DNA of 64,000 nt from CAWALV01 sp963782965. Lineage in GTDB: Bacteria; Actinomycetota; Actinomycetes; Acidothermales; Acidothermaceae. Numbering within the stretch: the first letter of the stretch is position 1; every line of letters starts with the position of its first letter. This document shows positions 1 through 10,202 of this stretch, one piece after another. Location of the stretch: assembly GCA_963782965.1 (NCBI GenBank), contig CAWALV010000002.1, positions 434,001 to 498,000 on the forward strand. Direction: 5' to 3'. The position numbers were made by a program, and so were the translations under genes. Below the pieces are notes generated by a model. The model worked only from the letters and a program-made list of their open reading frames with translations, was not told the DNA's origin and did not search any database.

Positions 1-1107
1 TCGCCAACGAGTTCCGTGCCGGCTCGGCCGCGCTCGAGAAATACCCGAACGTCGACGGCGTCGTCGCTCTCACGCACGGCACCGGCTGTGGCATGGCGTC
101 CAGCGGTGAAGGCATGGAACTCCTACGCCGCACCTTGAGCGGCTACGCGAGGCATCCCAACTTCGCCGGCATTCTCGTGCTCGGTCTCGGCTGTGAGGTC
201 AATCAGGTGGCCGAACTCACGGCAGGGTTCGACCTGCCTGACGACAAGCCGGTCCTCAGCATGACCATTCAAGAGCTCGGCGGCACGCGTGCCACGGTCA
301 ACGAGGGCGTCGCGCGGGTGCATGACATGCTCGCCGCTGCCGACGCCGTCCGACGCGTCACCGTGCCCGCCGGCGAGCTCGTGCTCGGGCTCGAGTGCGG
401 CGGAATCCGACGGGTATTCCGGCGTAACGGCCAATCCGGCGCTCGGCGTGGCCTCCGATCTCCTGGTCGCCCACGGCGGCACGTCGATCCTCGGTGAAAC
501 CCCCGAGGTGTACGGCGCCGAGCACCTTCTCACCCGGCGCGCGACGCATCCAGACGTCGGGAAGCGGCTCGTCGAACGCATCGCCTGGTGGGAACGCTAC
601 GTCGCCGCGGCCGGCGGATCGATGGACAACAACCCCTCACCCGGGAACAAGGAGGGCGGCATCACCACGATCCTCGAGAAGTCGCTCGGTGCGGTGGCCA
701 AGGGCGGCCGGGCGAATCTCGAGGCCGTCTACGAGTACGCCGAACCGGTACAGGCCAAGGGTTTCGTGTTCATGGACACGCCTGGTTACGACCCGGTGTC
801 GGTCACCGGCATGGTCGCCGGTGGTGCGAACGTCGTCTGCTTCACGACGGGCCGAGGATCGGTCTTCGGCTGCAAACCGGTACCGAGTCTCAAGCTGGCC
901 ACCAACAGCGACGTCTACCGTCGGATGACCGACGACATGGACGTCAACTGCGGAGTGATTCTGGACGGCGAGGCCAGCGTCGCGGACGTCGGCCGGCTGA
1001 TATTCGACCGCGTTCTCGAGGTCGCCTCGGGCTCACCGACGAGGAGTGAGGAGATCGGCCTCGGCGACGAGGAGTTCACTCCGTGGCAGCTCGGCGCTGT
1101 GATGTGA
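1..1107 (+). pseudogene. Altronate dehydratase-like (UxaA family), 5'-truncated by window edge and frameshifted
   Basis: The visible part reads in frame 3 from the left edge with the family segment VVALTHGTGCGM, through LGLGCEVNQ, up to GLECGG near base 403. It then continues in frame 1 with SDGYSGVTANPALG, GFVFMDTPGYDPVS, CFTTGRGS and PSLKLATNSDVY to a TGA at 1105-1107. Both halves are well conserved UxaA C-domain sequence, and GLECGG-SDGYSG is normally contiguous. One extra A at about 404-405 (GGAATCC where GGATCC would keep the frame) explains the break. UxaA enzymes are iron-dependent dehydratases converting D-altronate to 2-keto-3-deoxygluconate, although relatives act on other sugar acids. 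The stop overlaps the start of the next gene (TGATG), as expected for a catabolic operon. It could be a true pseudogene or a sequencing indel. The N-terminus lies outside the window. Confidence 0.85.
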
Positions 1108-2600
1108 TGCGCCGCCTCTCCTTCGAGGCACTCGACTCGCTTCCGGCCGATGTGCGCCCGCCGATCGATCCTCGTTCCATCGGCATCGGCATCGTCCACC
1201 TCGGTGTCGGCGCATTTCACCGCGCACACCAGGCGGTCTATACCCAGGGCGCCATGGCGGCGAGCGGTGAGACGCGGTGGGGCATCTGCGGCGCGTCGCA
1301 GCGCAGCTTCGACGTCGTCGACCGGCTGCGTCCGCAGGACGGCCTGTATACGTTGGTCGCCCGCGGCCCGCGAACGACGTACGAGGTACAGGCACCGTTG
1401 CGCGACATGCTGTTCGCGCGCGACGAAGGCGCGGTGTTGCTCGAGCGAATCGCAGCGCCAACCACCCACGTGGTGACACTGACCGTGACCGAGAAGGGCT
1501 ATCGCCACGACCCTGCGACGCGGCGGCTGCTCACCGACGACGCGGAAGTCCGTGCCGATGCCCAAGGGCGGCCGCCGCGAACAGTCGTCGGGCAACTGCT
1601 GCGGGGCTTCCAGCAACGACAGGCCAGCGAGGCGGGGCCAATCGCCGTCGTCTGTTGCGACAACCTGCCGGCGAACGGCGCGACACTTCGCGGGCTCGTC
1701 GATGATTTCGTGGAGCTGCTCCCCGCAGGCGAACGTGCTTCGACGCGGGCGTGGACCGCCGACAACGTGACGTTTCCCTCCACGATGGTCGACCGCATCG
1801 TGCCGGCATTTGTGGCGGCAGACTTTGCCGATGTCGAACGCGTGCTGGGGTGTTCCGATCGCGGAGCCGTCGTCGCTGAGCCGTTCTCGCAATGGGTGAT
1901 CGAGGATGTCTTTCGCAGTCCGCGCCCGCGGTGGGAGCTCGCCGGTGCGGTCTTGACCGATGACGTGACGCCGTACGAGACAATGAAGCTGCGGTTGCTC
2001 AATGGCTCGCACTCCGCGTTGGCCTACCTGGGCATGCTGGCCGGCTACGAATACGTTGCCGATTTCGTCGCTGTCGACGACGTGGCGAGGTACGTGCGAA
2101 GCCTGATGGACGCCGATGCGACGCCGACGCTCGACGTGCCGGTCGGCTTCCACGTGGCTCGGTACAAGGACGATCTGATGGCGAGGTTCGCCAATCAGGC
2201 ACTGCGGCACCGCACTGAGCAGATCGGCATGGACGGCAGCCAGAAACTGCCTCAGCGGTTGCTCGGCACGATTCGAGATCGCCGCGCGGGCGGTGCGCTG
2301 CCCCGGTGTGCGGTGCTGGCGGTCGCGGCCTGGATGCGGCTCGTCAGTGCCCGCGTCGACGATTCGGGTCGCCCGCTCAGGGTCGACGATCCGTTGAAGG
2401 AACGCCTCGCAGCGGTCGTCGCCGGCGCCGAGTCACCGCGCCAGATCGTCGACGCTCTCCTCGGCGTCCAGGAGGTCTTCGGGCATGACCTGCCGGACGA
2501 CGAGTGGCTGCGGCAGGAGCTCGTCGAGCAGCTCGATGCGTTGGGCAGGGCCGGCGCCATCACCGGTGTGCGCAGTGTCGCCGCCGGGTCGGTGAACTGA
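1107..2600 (+). CDS. Mannitol dehydrogenase-family oxidoreductase (fructuronate/tagaturonate reductase-like)
   Basis: This 497-residue NAD-dependent polyol/hexuronate oxidoreductase starts at the ATG overlapping the upstream stop, which implies translational coupling. An N-terminal Rossmann region begins GIGIVHLGVGAFHRAHQA. The middle holds the family catalytic segment with K, N and H in the pattern KLRLLNGSH (about residues 294-303). The C-terminal helical domain completes a family-typical length. Fructuronate reductase (UxuB) makes D-mannonate; tagaturonate reductase (UxaB) makes D-altronate. Sitting directly behind a UxaA-like dehydratase, it most likely supplies or recycles the sugar acid that gene dehydrates. 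Substrate cannot be decided from sequence alone. Its last 168 bases overlap, antisense, the 3' end of the convergent nickel/cobalt permease gene. Confidence 0.88.
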   Translation: MRRLSFEALDSLPADVRPPIDPRSIGIGIVHLGVGAFHRAHQAVYTQGAMAASGETRWGICGASQRSFDVVDRLRPQDGLYTLVARGPRTTYEVQAPLRDMLFARDEGAVLLERIAAPTTHVVTLTVTEKGYRHDPATRRLLTDDAEVRADAQGRPPRTVVGQLLRGFQQRQASEAGPIAVVCCDNLPANGATLRGLVDDFVELLPAGERASTRAWTADNVTFPSTMVDRIVPAFVAADFADVERVLGCSDRGAVVAEPFSQWVIEDVFRSPRPRWELAGAVLTDDVTPYETMKLRLLNGSHSALAYLGMLAGYEYVADFVAVDDVARYVRSLMDADATPTLDVPVGFHVARYKDDLMARFANQALRHRTEQIGMDGSQKLPQRLLGTIRDRRAGGALPRCAVLAVAAWMRLVSARVDDSGRPLRVDDPLKERLAAVVAGAESPRQIVDALLGVQEVFGHDLPDDEWLRQELVEQLDALGRAGAITGVRSVAAGSVN

Positions 2601-3737
2601 CCGGGCTCGGCGCCAGCGTTCCTCGATCCGTCCCCAGCGCCAGACGCCGAGGGCGACAGCCCAGGTGAGCACGAACATGCCGACGATGACGAAGCCCGCT
2701 CGGTTGATGTCGAAGCGGCTTGCGTAACCCCAGAACCAACCGGTCAGGTGGAGCTGCCCGGCTGTCACCTGAGCGACTTCGAGGCCACCGATGAAGAGCG
2801 CCACCGCGACGGAGAGGCCGGTGATCGCCAGGTTGTAGTAGACCTTGCGGACGGGGTTGGAGAATGCCCAGCCGTAGGCGAAGTTCATGAACGAGCCGTC
2901 GGTGGTGTCGAGCAGGCTCATGCCGGCGGCGAAGAGGAGCGGCAACGACAAGATGGCCCAGAAGGGCAACCCTGCCGCGATGCTGGTGCCCGCCAGCAGC
3001 AGGAACGCGACTTCGGTGACGGTGTCGAAACCGAGCCCGAAGAGAAAGCCGATCGGGTACATCTTCCAGCTCGAGTCGACCGACCGGGCGAGCGGGCCGA
3101 GGAACCGGAACATGAAGCCGCGTGCATTCAGCTGCGCCTCGAGCTGTTCGTCGTCGTAGCGCCCCAACCGCATCTGCACGAAGACCTTGCTGATGGAAAC
3201 GAGAACGACGAGGTTGAGCACCGCGATGAGAAGCAGGAAGCCGCCGGAGACTGCGGTGCCGAGAATGCCGGTGTAGTGGTGCAGCGAGGAGCTGGGATCC
3301 CTCAGCTGGGTACCGAACGCTTTGAGGCCGAGGCCGAGGACCACGGTCATGACGAGGACCACGGAAGAGTGGCCCAAGGAGAAGAAGAAGCCGACGCCGA
3401 GTGGCCGGCGCCCCTCGCTCATCAGCTTGCGCGTCGTGTTGTCGATGGCAGAGATATGGTCGGCGTCGAAGGCGTGCCTGAGCCCGAGGCTGTAGGCGAG
3501 CAACCCGGTACCGATGCCGAACGTCTTCGTGGGACCGATCTGGTAGTGCCCCTGCACCCCCGCCATCAACAGTGCGAAGCCGACGACGTGAAGCAGCGCG
3601 ACGAAGCCGTACATTGCGGCAAGGCGGCGCTTCTCGTCAGCAGTCAGCCGGTCGCGCAGCCGCGGTCGCCGAGCCCCGCCCGCGCGGCTGCCGGGCCCGC
3701 ACGACTGCCCGTGCTGGGCGAGCTCCCCGAGTGCCAA
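2433..3737 (-). CDS. Nickel/cobalt permease, NiCoT family (HoxN/NixA type)
   Basis: A 434-residue polytopic membrane protein that imports Ni2+ and/or Co2+ across the cytoplasmic membrane. The NiCoT signature HX4DH is present as HAFDADH (about residues 88-94), followed by ISAIDNTTR. Further family segments are FFFSLGHSSVV, FLFGLGFDTVTEV and LFAAGMSLLDTTDGSFM. About eight hydrophobic segments are visible. The chosen start is TTG at 3737 with GGAGG nine bases upstream; a later in-frame start is possible because residues 1-38 are hydrophilic. The C-terminal tail after the last membrane helix (about residue 370) is hydrophilic and is encoded antisense to the end of the upstream-strand oxidoreductase. 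A Nur-like box lies about 50 bases upstream, suggesting nickel-dependent repression. Confidence 0.9.
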   Translation of the reverse strand: MALGELAQHGQSCGPGSRAGGARRPRLRDRLTADEKRRLAAMYGFVALLHVVGFALLMAGVQGHYQIGPTKTFGIGTGLLAYSLGLRHAFDADHISAIDNTTRKLMSEGRRPLGVGFFFSLGHSSVVLVMTVVLGLGLKAFGTQLRDPSSSLHHYTGILGTAVSGGFLLLIAVLNLVVLVSISKVFVQMRLGRYDDEQLEAQLNARGFMFRFLGPLARSVDSSWKMYPIGFLFGLGFDTVTEVAFLLLAGTSIAAGLPFWAILSLPLLFAAGMSLLDTTDGSFMNFAYGWAFSNPVRKVYYNLAITGLSVAVALFIGGLEVAQVTAGQLHLTGWFWGYASRFDINRAGFVIVGMFVLTWAVALGVWRWGRIEERWRRARSVHRPGGDTAHTGDGAGPAQRIELLDELLPQPLVVRQVMPEDLLDAEESVDDLAR

Positions 3738-3785
3738 TCCCCGAACCTCCGCACAGTCGCGCCGACTCCCGCATGATTGATGCAG

Positions 3786-3802
3786 TTGCCACTAGCTTGC
3801 AA
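3786..3802. promoter_or_regulatory. Candidate Nur (nickel-responsive Fur-family) box
   Basis: The plus strand reads TTGCCA-N5-TTGCAA. This matches the published Streptomyces Nur box layout (TTGCAA-N5-TTGCAA) at 11 of 12 positions. It lies 49-65 bases upstream of the nickel/cobalt permease start on the minus strand, which is where a repressor site would sit. The match and position are seen; the regulator assignment is inferred. Confidence 0.5.
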
Positions 3803-3956
3803 CAGCGTACGTGAGAGCACCACCGAATCTCCGCCCCGCTCCAGCCCGCGCTCAGCTGGCTCCCAGCTTCCGGGGCGAAGCTTCGGGGAAAGCCGGGCTG
3901 AGCGTCCCGGGCGAGCGGCGTAATGTCGGTTGTGCGAGTTTGTGGAGGTAGCCCGC

Positions 3957-5366
3957 GTGTCGAGCCCCCGCACGGTTGCGCGCTCGCAACCCGTCGGCCG
4001 CCGGGCGCCGTCCACGGCACAGCGGGCCGCGACGCAGACCGGCCCGAGCCGCCGCGCTGCTGTCAGTGCCGAGCTGCTGCTCTTGATGATCGTGGCCGGC
4101 GGCGTGCTCGTGGTCGCACTCTGGTGGCACGACACCCCTTCGGTTCACGGGCTCGGCGACTGGCTCACCAATGCGGGGCGGATCACCGGCCTGCTCGCCG
4201 GCTACGTCATCGTCATCCTGTTGTTGCTGATGGCCCGGGTGCCGGCGATCGAGCGCGGAGTTGGCGCCGACCGGCTGGCCCGCTGGCACAGCATGGGCGG
4301 CCGCTACACCGTCAACCTGGCCATCGCTCACACCCTGCTGATCATCTGGGGGTACGCGGTCTCGGCACACCAAGGACTGGTGCCGCAGACCGGCGCGTTG
4401 CTCACCCAGTACCCCGACGTGATGATGGCCACCGCCTCGGTGGGCCTGCTGGTGCTCGTCGGCGTCGTCTCGGCGAGAGCTGCCCGGGCGCGGATGCGCT
4501 ACGAGACCTGGTACTACCTGCACTTCTACACCTACCTTGCGATCGCCCTCTCGTTCAGTCACGAGTTCTCGACCGGCGCCGACTTCATGACCAACCTCAA
4601 GGCGAGGGTGTTTTGGAGTGCGCTCTACATCGGCGTCGCCGTGGTCCTCGTCTGGTACCGCTTCGTGATGCCGGTTCGCGCCGCGCTGCGCCACCGCATG
4701 GTCGTGGCGAACGTGGTCGAGGAGGCGCCGGGCGTCTTCTCCATTCACATCACCGGCCACCACCTCGACGAGCTCGAGGCCGAGTCGGGCCAGTTCTTCC
4801 GGTGGCGCTTCCTCACCCGCGAGGAGTGGTGGCAGTCGCACCCGTATTCGCTGTCGGCCCCGCCGTCCGACCGGCTGCTGCGGATCACGGTCAAGGCACT
4901 CGGCGATCACTCCCTTGCTCTGCGACACATCAAGCAAGGCACGCCCGTCTTCGCCGAGGGGCCCTACGGCGCGCTGACCCAACGGCGGCGGACCCGCCGC
5001 AAGGTGCTGCTGCTCGCCGGCGGCATCGGGGTCACGCCACTGCGTGCGCTCTTCGAGACGTTGCCGGCGAAGAAGGGCGACCTCACCCTCGTGTACCGCG
5101 CGAACGTCGAACCCGAACTCGTGTTCCGGTCCGAACTCGACGAGATTGCACATCGGCGTGGTGCTCGCGTCGTCTACCTGGTCGGGCCGCCGGCCGGAGA
5201 CCGCGACCCGTTCGTCGGGCGGCGCCTCGCATCGCTCGTCAAAGACATCTCGAGCCACGACGTCTACCTGTGCGGCCCGCCGCGGATGATGGAGGCCGCG
5301 AAGACGGCGTTGCGCCGGGTCGGCGTGCCACGCCGTCAGGTCCACACCGAATCGTTCGAGTTCTAG
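3957..5366 (+). CDS. Ferric reductase-like transmembrane oxidoreductase with FAD- and NAD-binding domains
   Basis: A 469-residue membrane flavoprotein. After a basic N-terminal tail there are about six membrane helices (residues ~35-230) with heme-ligand-type histidines (ARWHSMGGRYT, LAIAHTLL, YLHFYTYLAI, LSFSHEF). A FAD-binding domain follows, with HPYSLSAPPSD, and then a nucleotide-binding domain with LLLAGGIGVTPLRAL and VYLCGPPRMM. It should pass electrons from cytosolic NAD(P)H through FAD and heme across the membrane. GTG at 3957 is preferred because GGAGGT lies eight bases upstream; an upstream TTG at 3930 has no ribosome site. It leads an operon with an FMN-binding protein and ApbE, so the extracytoplasmic acceptor is probably the flavinylated partner protein. 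Confidence 0.88.
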   Translation: MSSPRTVARSQPVGRRAPSTAQRAATQTGPSRRAAVSAELLLLMIVAGGVLVVALWWHDTPSVHGLGDWLTNAGRITGLLAGYVIVILLLLMARVPAIERGVGADRLARWHSMGGRYTVNLAIAHTLLIIWGYAVSAHQGLVPQTGALLTQYPDVMMATASVGLLVLVGVVSARAARARMRYETWYYLHFYTYLAIALSFSHEFSTGADFMTNLKARVFWSALYIGVAVVLVWYRFVMPVRAALRHRMVVANVVEEAPGVFSIHITGHHLDELEAESGQFFRWRFLTREEWWQSHPYSLSAPPSDRLLRITVKALGDHSLALRHIKQGTPVFAEGPYGALTQRRRTRRKVLLLAGGIGVTPLRALFETLPAKKGDLTLVYRANVEPELVFRSELDEIAHRRGARVVYLVGPPAGDRDPFVGRRLASLVKDISSHDVYLCGPPRMMEAAKTALRRVGVPRRQVHTESFEF

Positions 5367-5381
5367 GCCGGGGATCCGATC

Positions 5382-5957
5382 ATGCGCCGCGCTATCGCTG
5401 TCCTGGCCGCCACCATCGCCGGCCTCGTCATGTTGCTCGACTTCAAGTCCGCACCGGCACGGTCGGCCGGTGGCGCGTTCGGCCTGCCCTCGACCACGCC
5501 GAGCGGGGCCGGCCCGTCGCCTTCGGCCGGATCACCCAGCGGCTCGGTGGCCACGCCGTCCACTCCCGCGGCCACGCCGTCCACCCCCGCGGCCACCCCC
5601 GCAGCGAAGCCGACTACCCAGCCGACGCCCACACCGACACCGACACCGACCAAGGCCGCGTCGGGCACCAGGACGGCGACCGGGCCCGCCGTACCGGTGA
5701 CCGAGGGTTTCCGCACGTTCGGGGCCGTCCAGGTGAAGGTCACCGTCAGCAGCGGCAAGATCACCAACCTCGTGGCGGTCAACTACCCGCACAACGACTC
5801 GCGGTCCTATGAGATCAGCCAGTACTCCATCCCGGTGCTCCAGCAAGAAGTGATGGCGGCTCAGGGCACCCACATCGACATCGTGTCGGGTGCGACATAC
5901 ACGAGTGACGCATACGCGCAGTCGGTGCAGGCGGCTCTTGATTCGCTGAAGTTCTAG
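5382..5957 (+). CDS. Secreted FMN-binding domain protein
   Basis: A 191-residue protein with an N-terminal signal or anchor (residues 1-25), a Pro/Thr/Ser-rich linker (about 40-100) and a C-terminal FMN-binding domain. The domain contains SGATYTSDAY, matching the (S/D)GA(T/S)x(S/T) motif in which a Thr or Ser is covalently flavinylated through a phosphoester bond by ApbE. The gene starts 16 bases after the reductase and is followed by an ApbE homologue. It is therefore the likely extracytoplasmic flavin carrier that accepts electrons from the membrane reductase. The linker probably lets the domain reach away from the membrane. The ultimate electron acceptor is not evident. Confidence 0.88.
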   Translation: MRRAIAVLAATIAGLVMLLDFKSAPARSAGGAFGLPSTTPSGAGPSPSAGSPSGSVATPSTPAATPSTPAATPAAKPTTQPTPTPTPTPTKAASGTRTATGPAVPVTEGFRTFGAVQVKVTVSSGKITNLVAVNYPHNDSRSYEISQYSIPVLQQEVMAAQGTHIDIVSGATYTSDAYAQSVQAALDSLKF

Positions 5958-5966
5958 CCTGAAGCG

Positions 5967-6743
5967 GTGAGTGGGCTCGGGCACGTCGAGCACGTGATGG
6001 GCACCGTCGTGAGCTTCGACGTGCGTATCGACGCGGGCGCGAGCGAATCGACCATGCGGGCGGCTATCGGCCGCGCGGTCGAGTGGCTGCATTGGGTCGA
6101 CGCCGTCTTCAGCACCTACAAGGAAGACAGCCAGATCAGCCGCCTCGGTCGCCGCGAACTCGCTCTCGGCGATTGCGACCCCCGGGTGGCCGAAGTCCTC
6201 GACCTCTGTGCGCAGGTGCATGCCACGACCAACGGCTACTTCGCCGTCAGCTTCGCTGGTCGCCTCGACCCAACCGGGCTCGTCAAGGGCTGGGCGATCC
6301 AGCGGGCGAGCGAACTGCTGAGCGCCGGCGGCTCACGCCGCCACTCCGTCAACGGAGGCGGCGATGTCTCGGTGGTCGGCGAGCCCGAACCCGGTCGCGC
6401 GTGGAACATCGGTATCGCGCACCCCGCCCACCCGGGGGCATTCGCCAGCGTCGTGCGGTTACGTGACGGCGCTGTCGCGACGTCCGGAACCGCCGAACGC
6501 GGCGCGCACATCGTCGATCCGTTCACCGGCGCGCCGGCCCGTGACCTGGCAAGCGTCACCGTCGTCGGCGCCGATCTCACCTTCGCCGACTCGTACGCGA
6601 CGGCCGCGGTGGCGATGGGCCACGCCGCGCGTGACTGGCTGGAAGATCTCGACGGATACGAAGGTTTCGCGGTCGCGCAAGACGGCACCGGGTGGTGGAC
6701 GAGCGGCTACCCGGAGGTCGGCAGCGTGCCCGCGCCCGCATAG
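5967..6743 (+). CDS. apbE: FAD:protein FMN transferase (ApbE family)
   Basis: A 258-residue enzyme that transfers FMN from FAD onto a Thr or Ser of target proteins. Family segments seen are MGTVVSFDV near the N-terminus, FSTYKEDSQISRL, DPTGLVKGWAIQRA, SVNGGGDVSV, GAVATSGTAER, HIVDPFTG and TFADSYATAA. The start is GTG at 5967, nine bases behind the FMN-binding gene. Most ApbE proteins act outside the cytoplasm; I see no clear signal peptide here, so location is uncertain. Its obvious substrate is the SGAT-motif protein encoded immediately upstream. Confidence 0.9.
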   Translation: MSGLGHVEHVMGTVVSFDVRIDAGASESTMRAAIGRAVEWLHWVDAVFSTYKEDSQISRLGRRELALGDCDPRVAEVLDLCAQVHATTNGYFAVSFAGRLDPTGLVKGWAIQRASELLSAGGSRRHSVNGGGDVSVVGEPEPGRAWNIGIAHPAHPGAFASVVRLRDGAVATSGTAERGAHIVDPFTGAPARDLASVTVVGADLTFADSYATAAVAMGHAARDWLEDLDGYEGFAVAQDGTGWWTSGYPEVGSVPAPA

Positions 6744-6804
6744 GCTGGCCCGCCCGCGCGCCGTCCGCGCGCACCTTGCCGCCGGCGTGGCCTCCGCAAA
6801 GCCG

Positions 6805-6840
6805 TTGCATCGGAATACAAACTCTTGCACCGAAATACAA
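6805..6840. repeat. Two 16-bp direct repeats of an imperfect palindrome, 20-bp period
   Basis: Copies at 6805-6820 and 6825-6840 differ at two positions and share TTGCAYCGRAATACAA. Each copy is loosely palindromic (TTG...CAA). They lie in the convergent intergenic space between apbE and thiC, and are notably AT-richer than the surroundings. They resemble a pair of operator half-sites on one DNA face, but no promoter or start codon follows on either strand. Confidence 0.5.
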
Positions 6841-6894
6841 CGGCGTGACGACGGGCCTGCCGACGCTGGCGCAACGAGTCGGGCCCGAGCGCAG

Positions 6895-8691
<1,797 letters not shown>

Positions 8692-8701
8692 GAACGATTT
8701 T

Positions 8702-8802
8702 CCTCCCTACGCCGGTGCGAGCCGGATCAGGTGCAAACGGTCGACGGCCGATCCTGCCGCCCTCTCAGCCTCAGGGCTCGCGAGGCTCCCGCGGGACACG
8801 GC
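8702..8802 (-). promoter_or_regulatory. TPP (THI-box) riboswitch
   Basis: Read on the minus strand, the element has the TPP landmarks in order: CTGAGAGGG, ACCTGATCCGG, then GCGTAGGGAGG. A 5' strand (TCCCGC) can pair with the 3' end to form P1. It lies immediately upstream of thiC, and GGGAGGA at its 3' end doubles as the thiC ribosome-binding site, which suggests translational control when TPP is bound. Confidence 0.93.
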
Positions 8803-8835
8803 CCACCCTACATACCGCAGCGCGGGCGTCGGTAC

Positions 8836-9810
8836 CTAGAGCCAGTCCTTCTTGCGGAAGACGATGTACAAGGTGATCGAACCCAGGCCCATGACAAGGC
8901 TCGATGCGATAAGTCCCGAGGTGTGGCCGAACCCGGGGTAGGGGATGTTCTGCCCGTAGAACCCGGTCACCGCTGTCGGCACCGCGATGATGGCCGCCCA
9001 GCTGGTGACCTTCTTCATGATGAGGTTCATTCGGTTGCCCTGCACCGTCAGGTTCGTCTCGAGGATGGTGCTCACCATGTCGCGCAGGGACTCTGTCCAC
9101 TCGGTGGCCCGAAGCACGTGGTCGTAGACGTCCTGGTAGTACGGCATCAACGTCTCGCTGACGACGTGCAGGTCACGGCGCATCAGGCCGTTCACGACCT
9201 CACGCATCGGCAACACAAGCCTGCGGAGCAGCACCAGGTTCTTCCGCAGCTCGAACGAGCGGCGTTGCACTGCCTGCACCTGATCGGCTTCATCGACGAA
9301 CAGGTCGTCCTCGAGTTGGTCGATGCAGTCGTCGAGAACCTGCACCGCGTTGAAATGACCATCAACGATGAAGTCCAGGACGCCATAGAGCAGGAAGCCG
9401 ACTCCGGCCTTGGCGAGGTCGGGGGAGTTGTCCCACCGGGCGACCACCTGCTCGATGTCGAAACCGTGGCCCTTGCGCACGGTAATCAGCGCGTTAGACA
9501 ACACGAACATGGCCAGCTCGCTGCTCTCCAGCTCACCGGTCTTGTCTTCGAGTGCTACCGCGTAGGCGCTGACGAACAGATGCGAGGCGTAGTGGTCGAG
9601 CTTCGGTCGTTGGCCCGCGTGCTGGGCGTCCTCGAGAGCCAGTGCGTGGAGCCCGAACTCGTCCTCGACGAGACGGAGCTCGTCGCCGTCCGCCAGACAG
9701 ATGTCGAGCCAGACGACGACTCCCGGGTCGTCGATCACGTCGGAGATCTGCTCAGCCGGAAAGTCTTCGAGTTCGAGGACTCCGTCGCGATACAGCCTGG
9801 TCCTTGGCAT
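8836..9810 (-). CDS. CorA-family Mg2+/Co2+ transport protein
   Basis: A 324-residue protein with a large soluble N-terminal alpha/beta domain, a long helical stalk (about residues 150-265) and two C-terminal membrane segments. The loop motif after the first membrane helix reads YGQN, in place of the usual YGMN. The GxN core that forms the pore mouth is kept. The basic C-terminus (RKKDWL) is typical. CorA pentamers admit hydrated Mg2+ and sometimes Co2+ or Ni2+. The gene stands alone between the thiC riboswitch and a DUF3817 gene on the same strand. Confidence 0.92.
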   Translation of the reverse strand: MPRTRLYRDGVLELEDFPAEQISDVIDDPGVVVWLDICLADGDELRLVEDEFGLHALALEDAQHAGQRPKLDHYASHLFVSAYAVALEDKTGELESSELAMFVLSNALITVRKGHGFDIEQVVARWDNSPDLAKAGVGFLLYGVLDFIVDGHFNAVQVLDDCIDQLEDDLFVDEADQVQAVQRRSFELRKNLVLLRRLVLPMREVVNGLMRRDLHVVSETLMPYYQDVYDHVLRATEWTESLRDMVSTILETNLTVQGNRMNLIMKKVTSWAAIIAVPTAVTGFYGQNIPYPGFGHTSGLIASSLVMGLGSITLYIVFRKKDWL

Positions 9811-9826
9811 CAGCCGCCCCGTCAGC

Positions 9827-10189
9827 TCAGGGCGAGTTCAGCGACGGTGACACCGGGGCCGCTTGCTCGGCGAGCATCGCTTGCGCGCGCTGCTCGAGCA
9901 ACGGGGTGGTCTTCCGCTCGACGACGAAGGAGAGGAAGGGCACGAACCCGGCCGCAGCCATGAAGAAGAGCCGCACCGGCTTCAAGCGATATCGCAGCGC
10001 CAGCTCCAGGCAGGCCAGGCAATAGACGACGTAGAGGAAGCCGTGGAGCATCCCGACGTACTTGGCGACGTAGGGAAAGTGCGCCAGGTACTTCAGGGGA
10101 ACCCCGGCGAATACCAGCACGACCAGACCGGTGCCGACGACGTAGGCCAGCAGCCGGTACCGGCCGAGCGGTGTCTTCAGGAACGACAC
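9827..10189 (-). CDS. DUF3817 small integral membrane protein
   Basis: A 120-residue protein with three hydrophobic segments. It begins VSFLKTPLGRYRLLAYVVG and has the DUF3817 pattern VAKYVGMLHGFLYVVYCLACLEL. The start is GTG at 10189 with AAGGGG seven bases upstream. Function of the family is unknown. It begins 14 bases after the next membrane-protein gene upstream (10203-10640), so the two are probably co-transcribed. Confidence 0.8.
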   Translation of the reverse strand: MSFLKTPLGRYRLLAYVVGTGLVVLVFAGVPLKYLAHFPYVAKYVGMLHGFLYVVYCLACLELALRYRLKPVRLFFMAAAGFVPFLSFVVERKTTPLLEQRAQAMLAEQAAPVSPSLNSP

Positions 10190-10202
10190 GGGTGGATCCC
10201 CT

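Noticed and set aside
3738..3956. Cobalamin riboswitch before the nickel/cobalt permease
   Set aside because: I looked for the B12-box and conserved core and found neither. The Nur-like box is the only signal seen.
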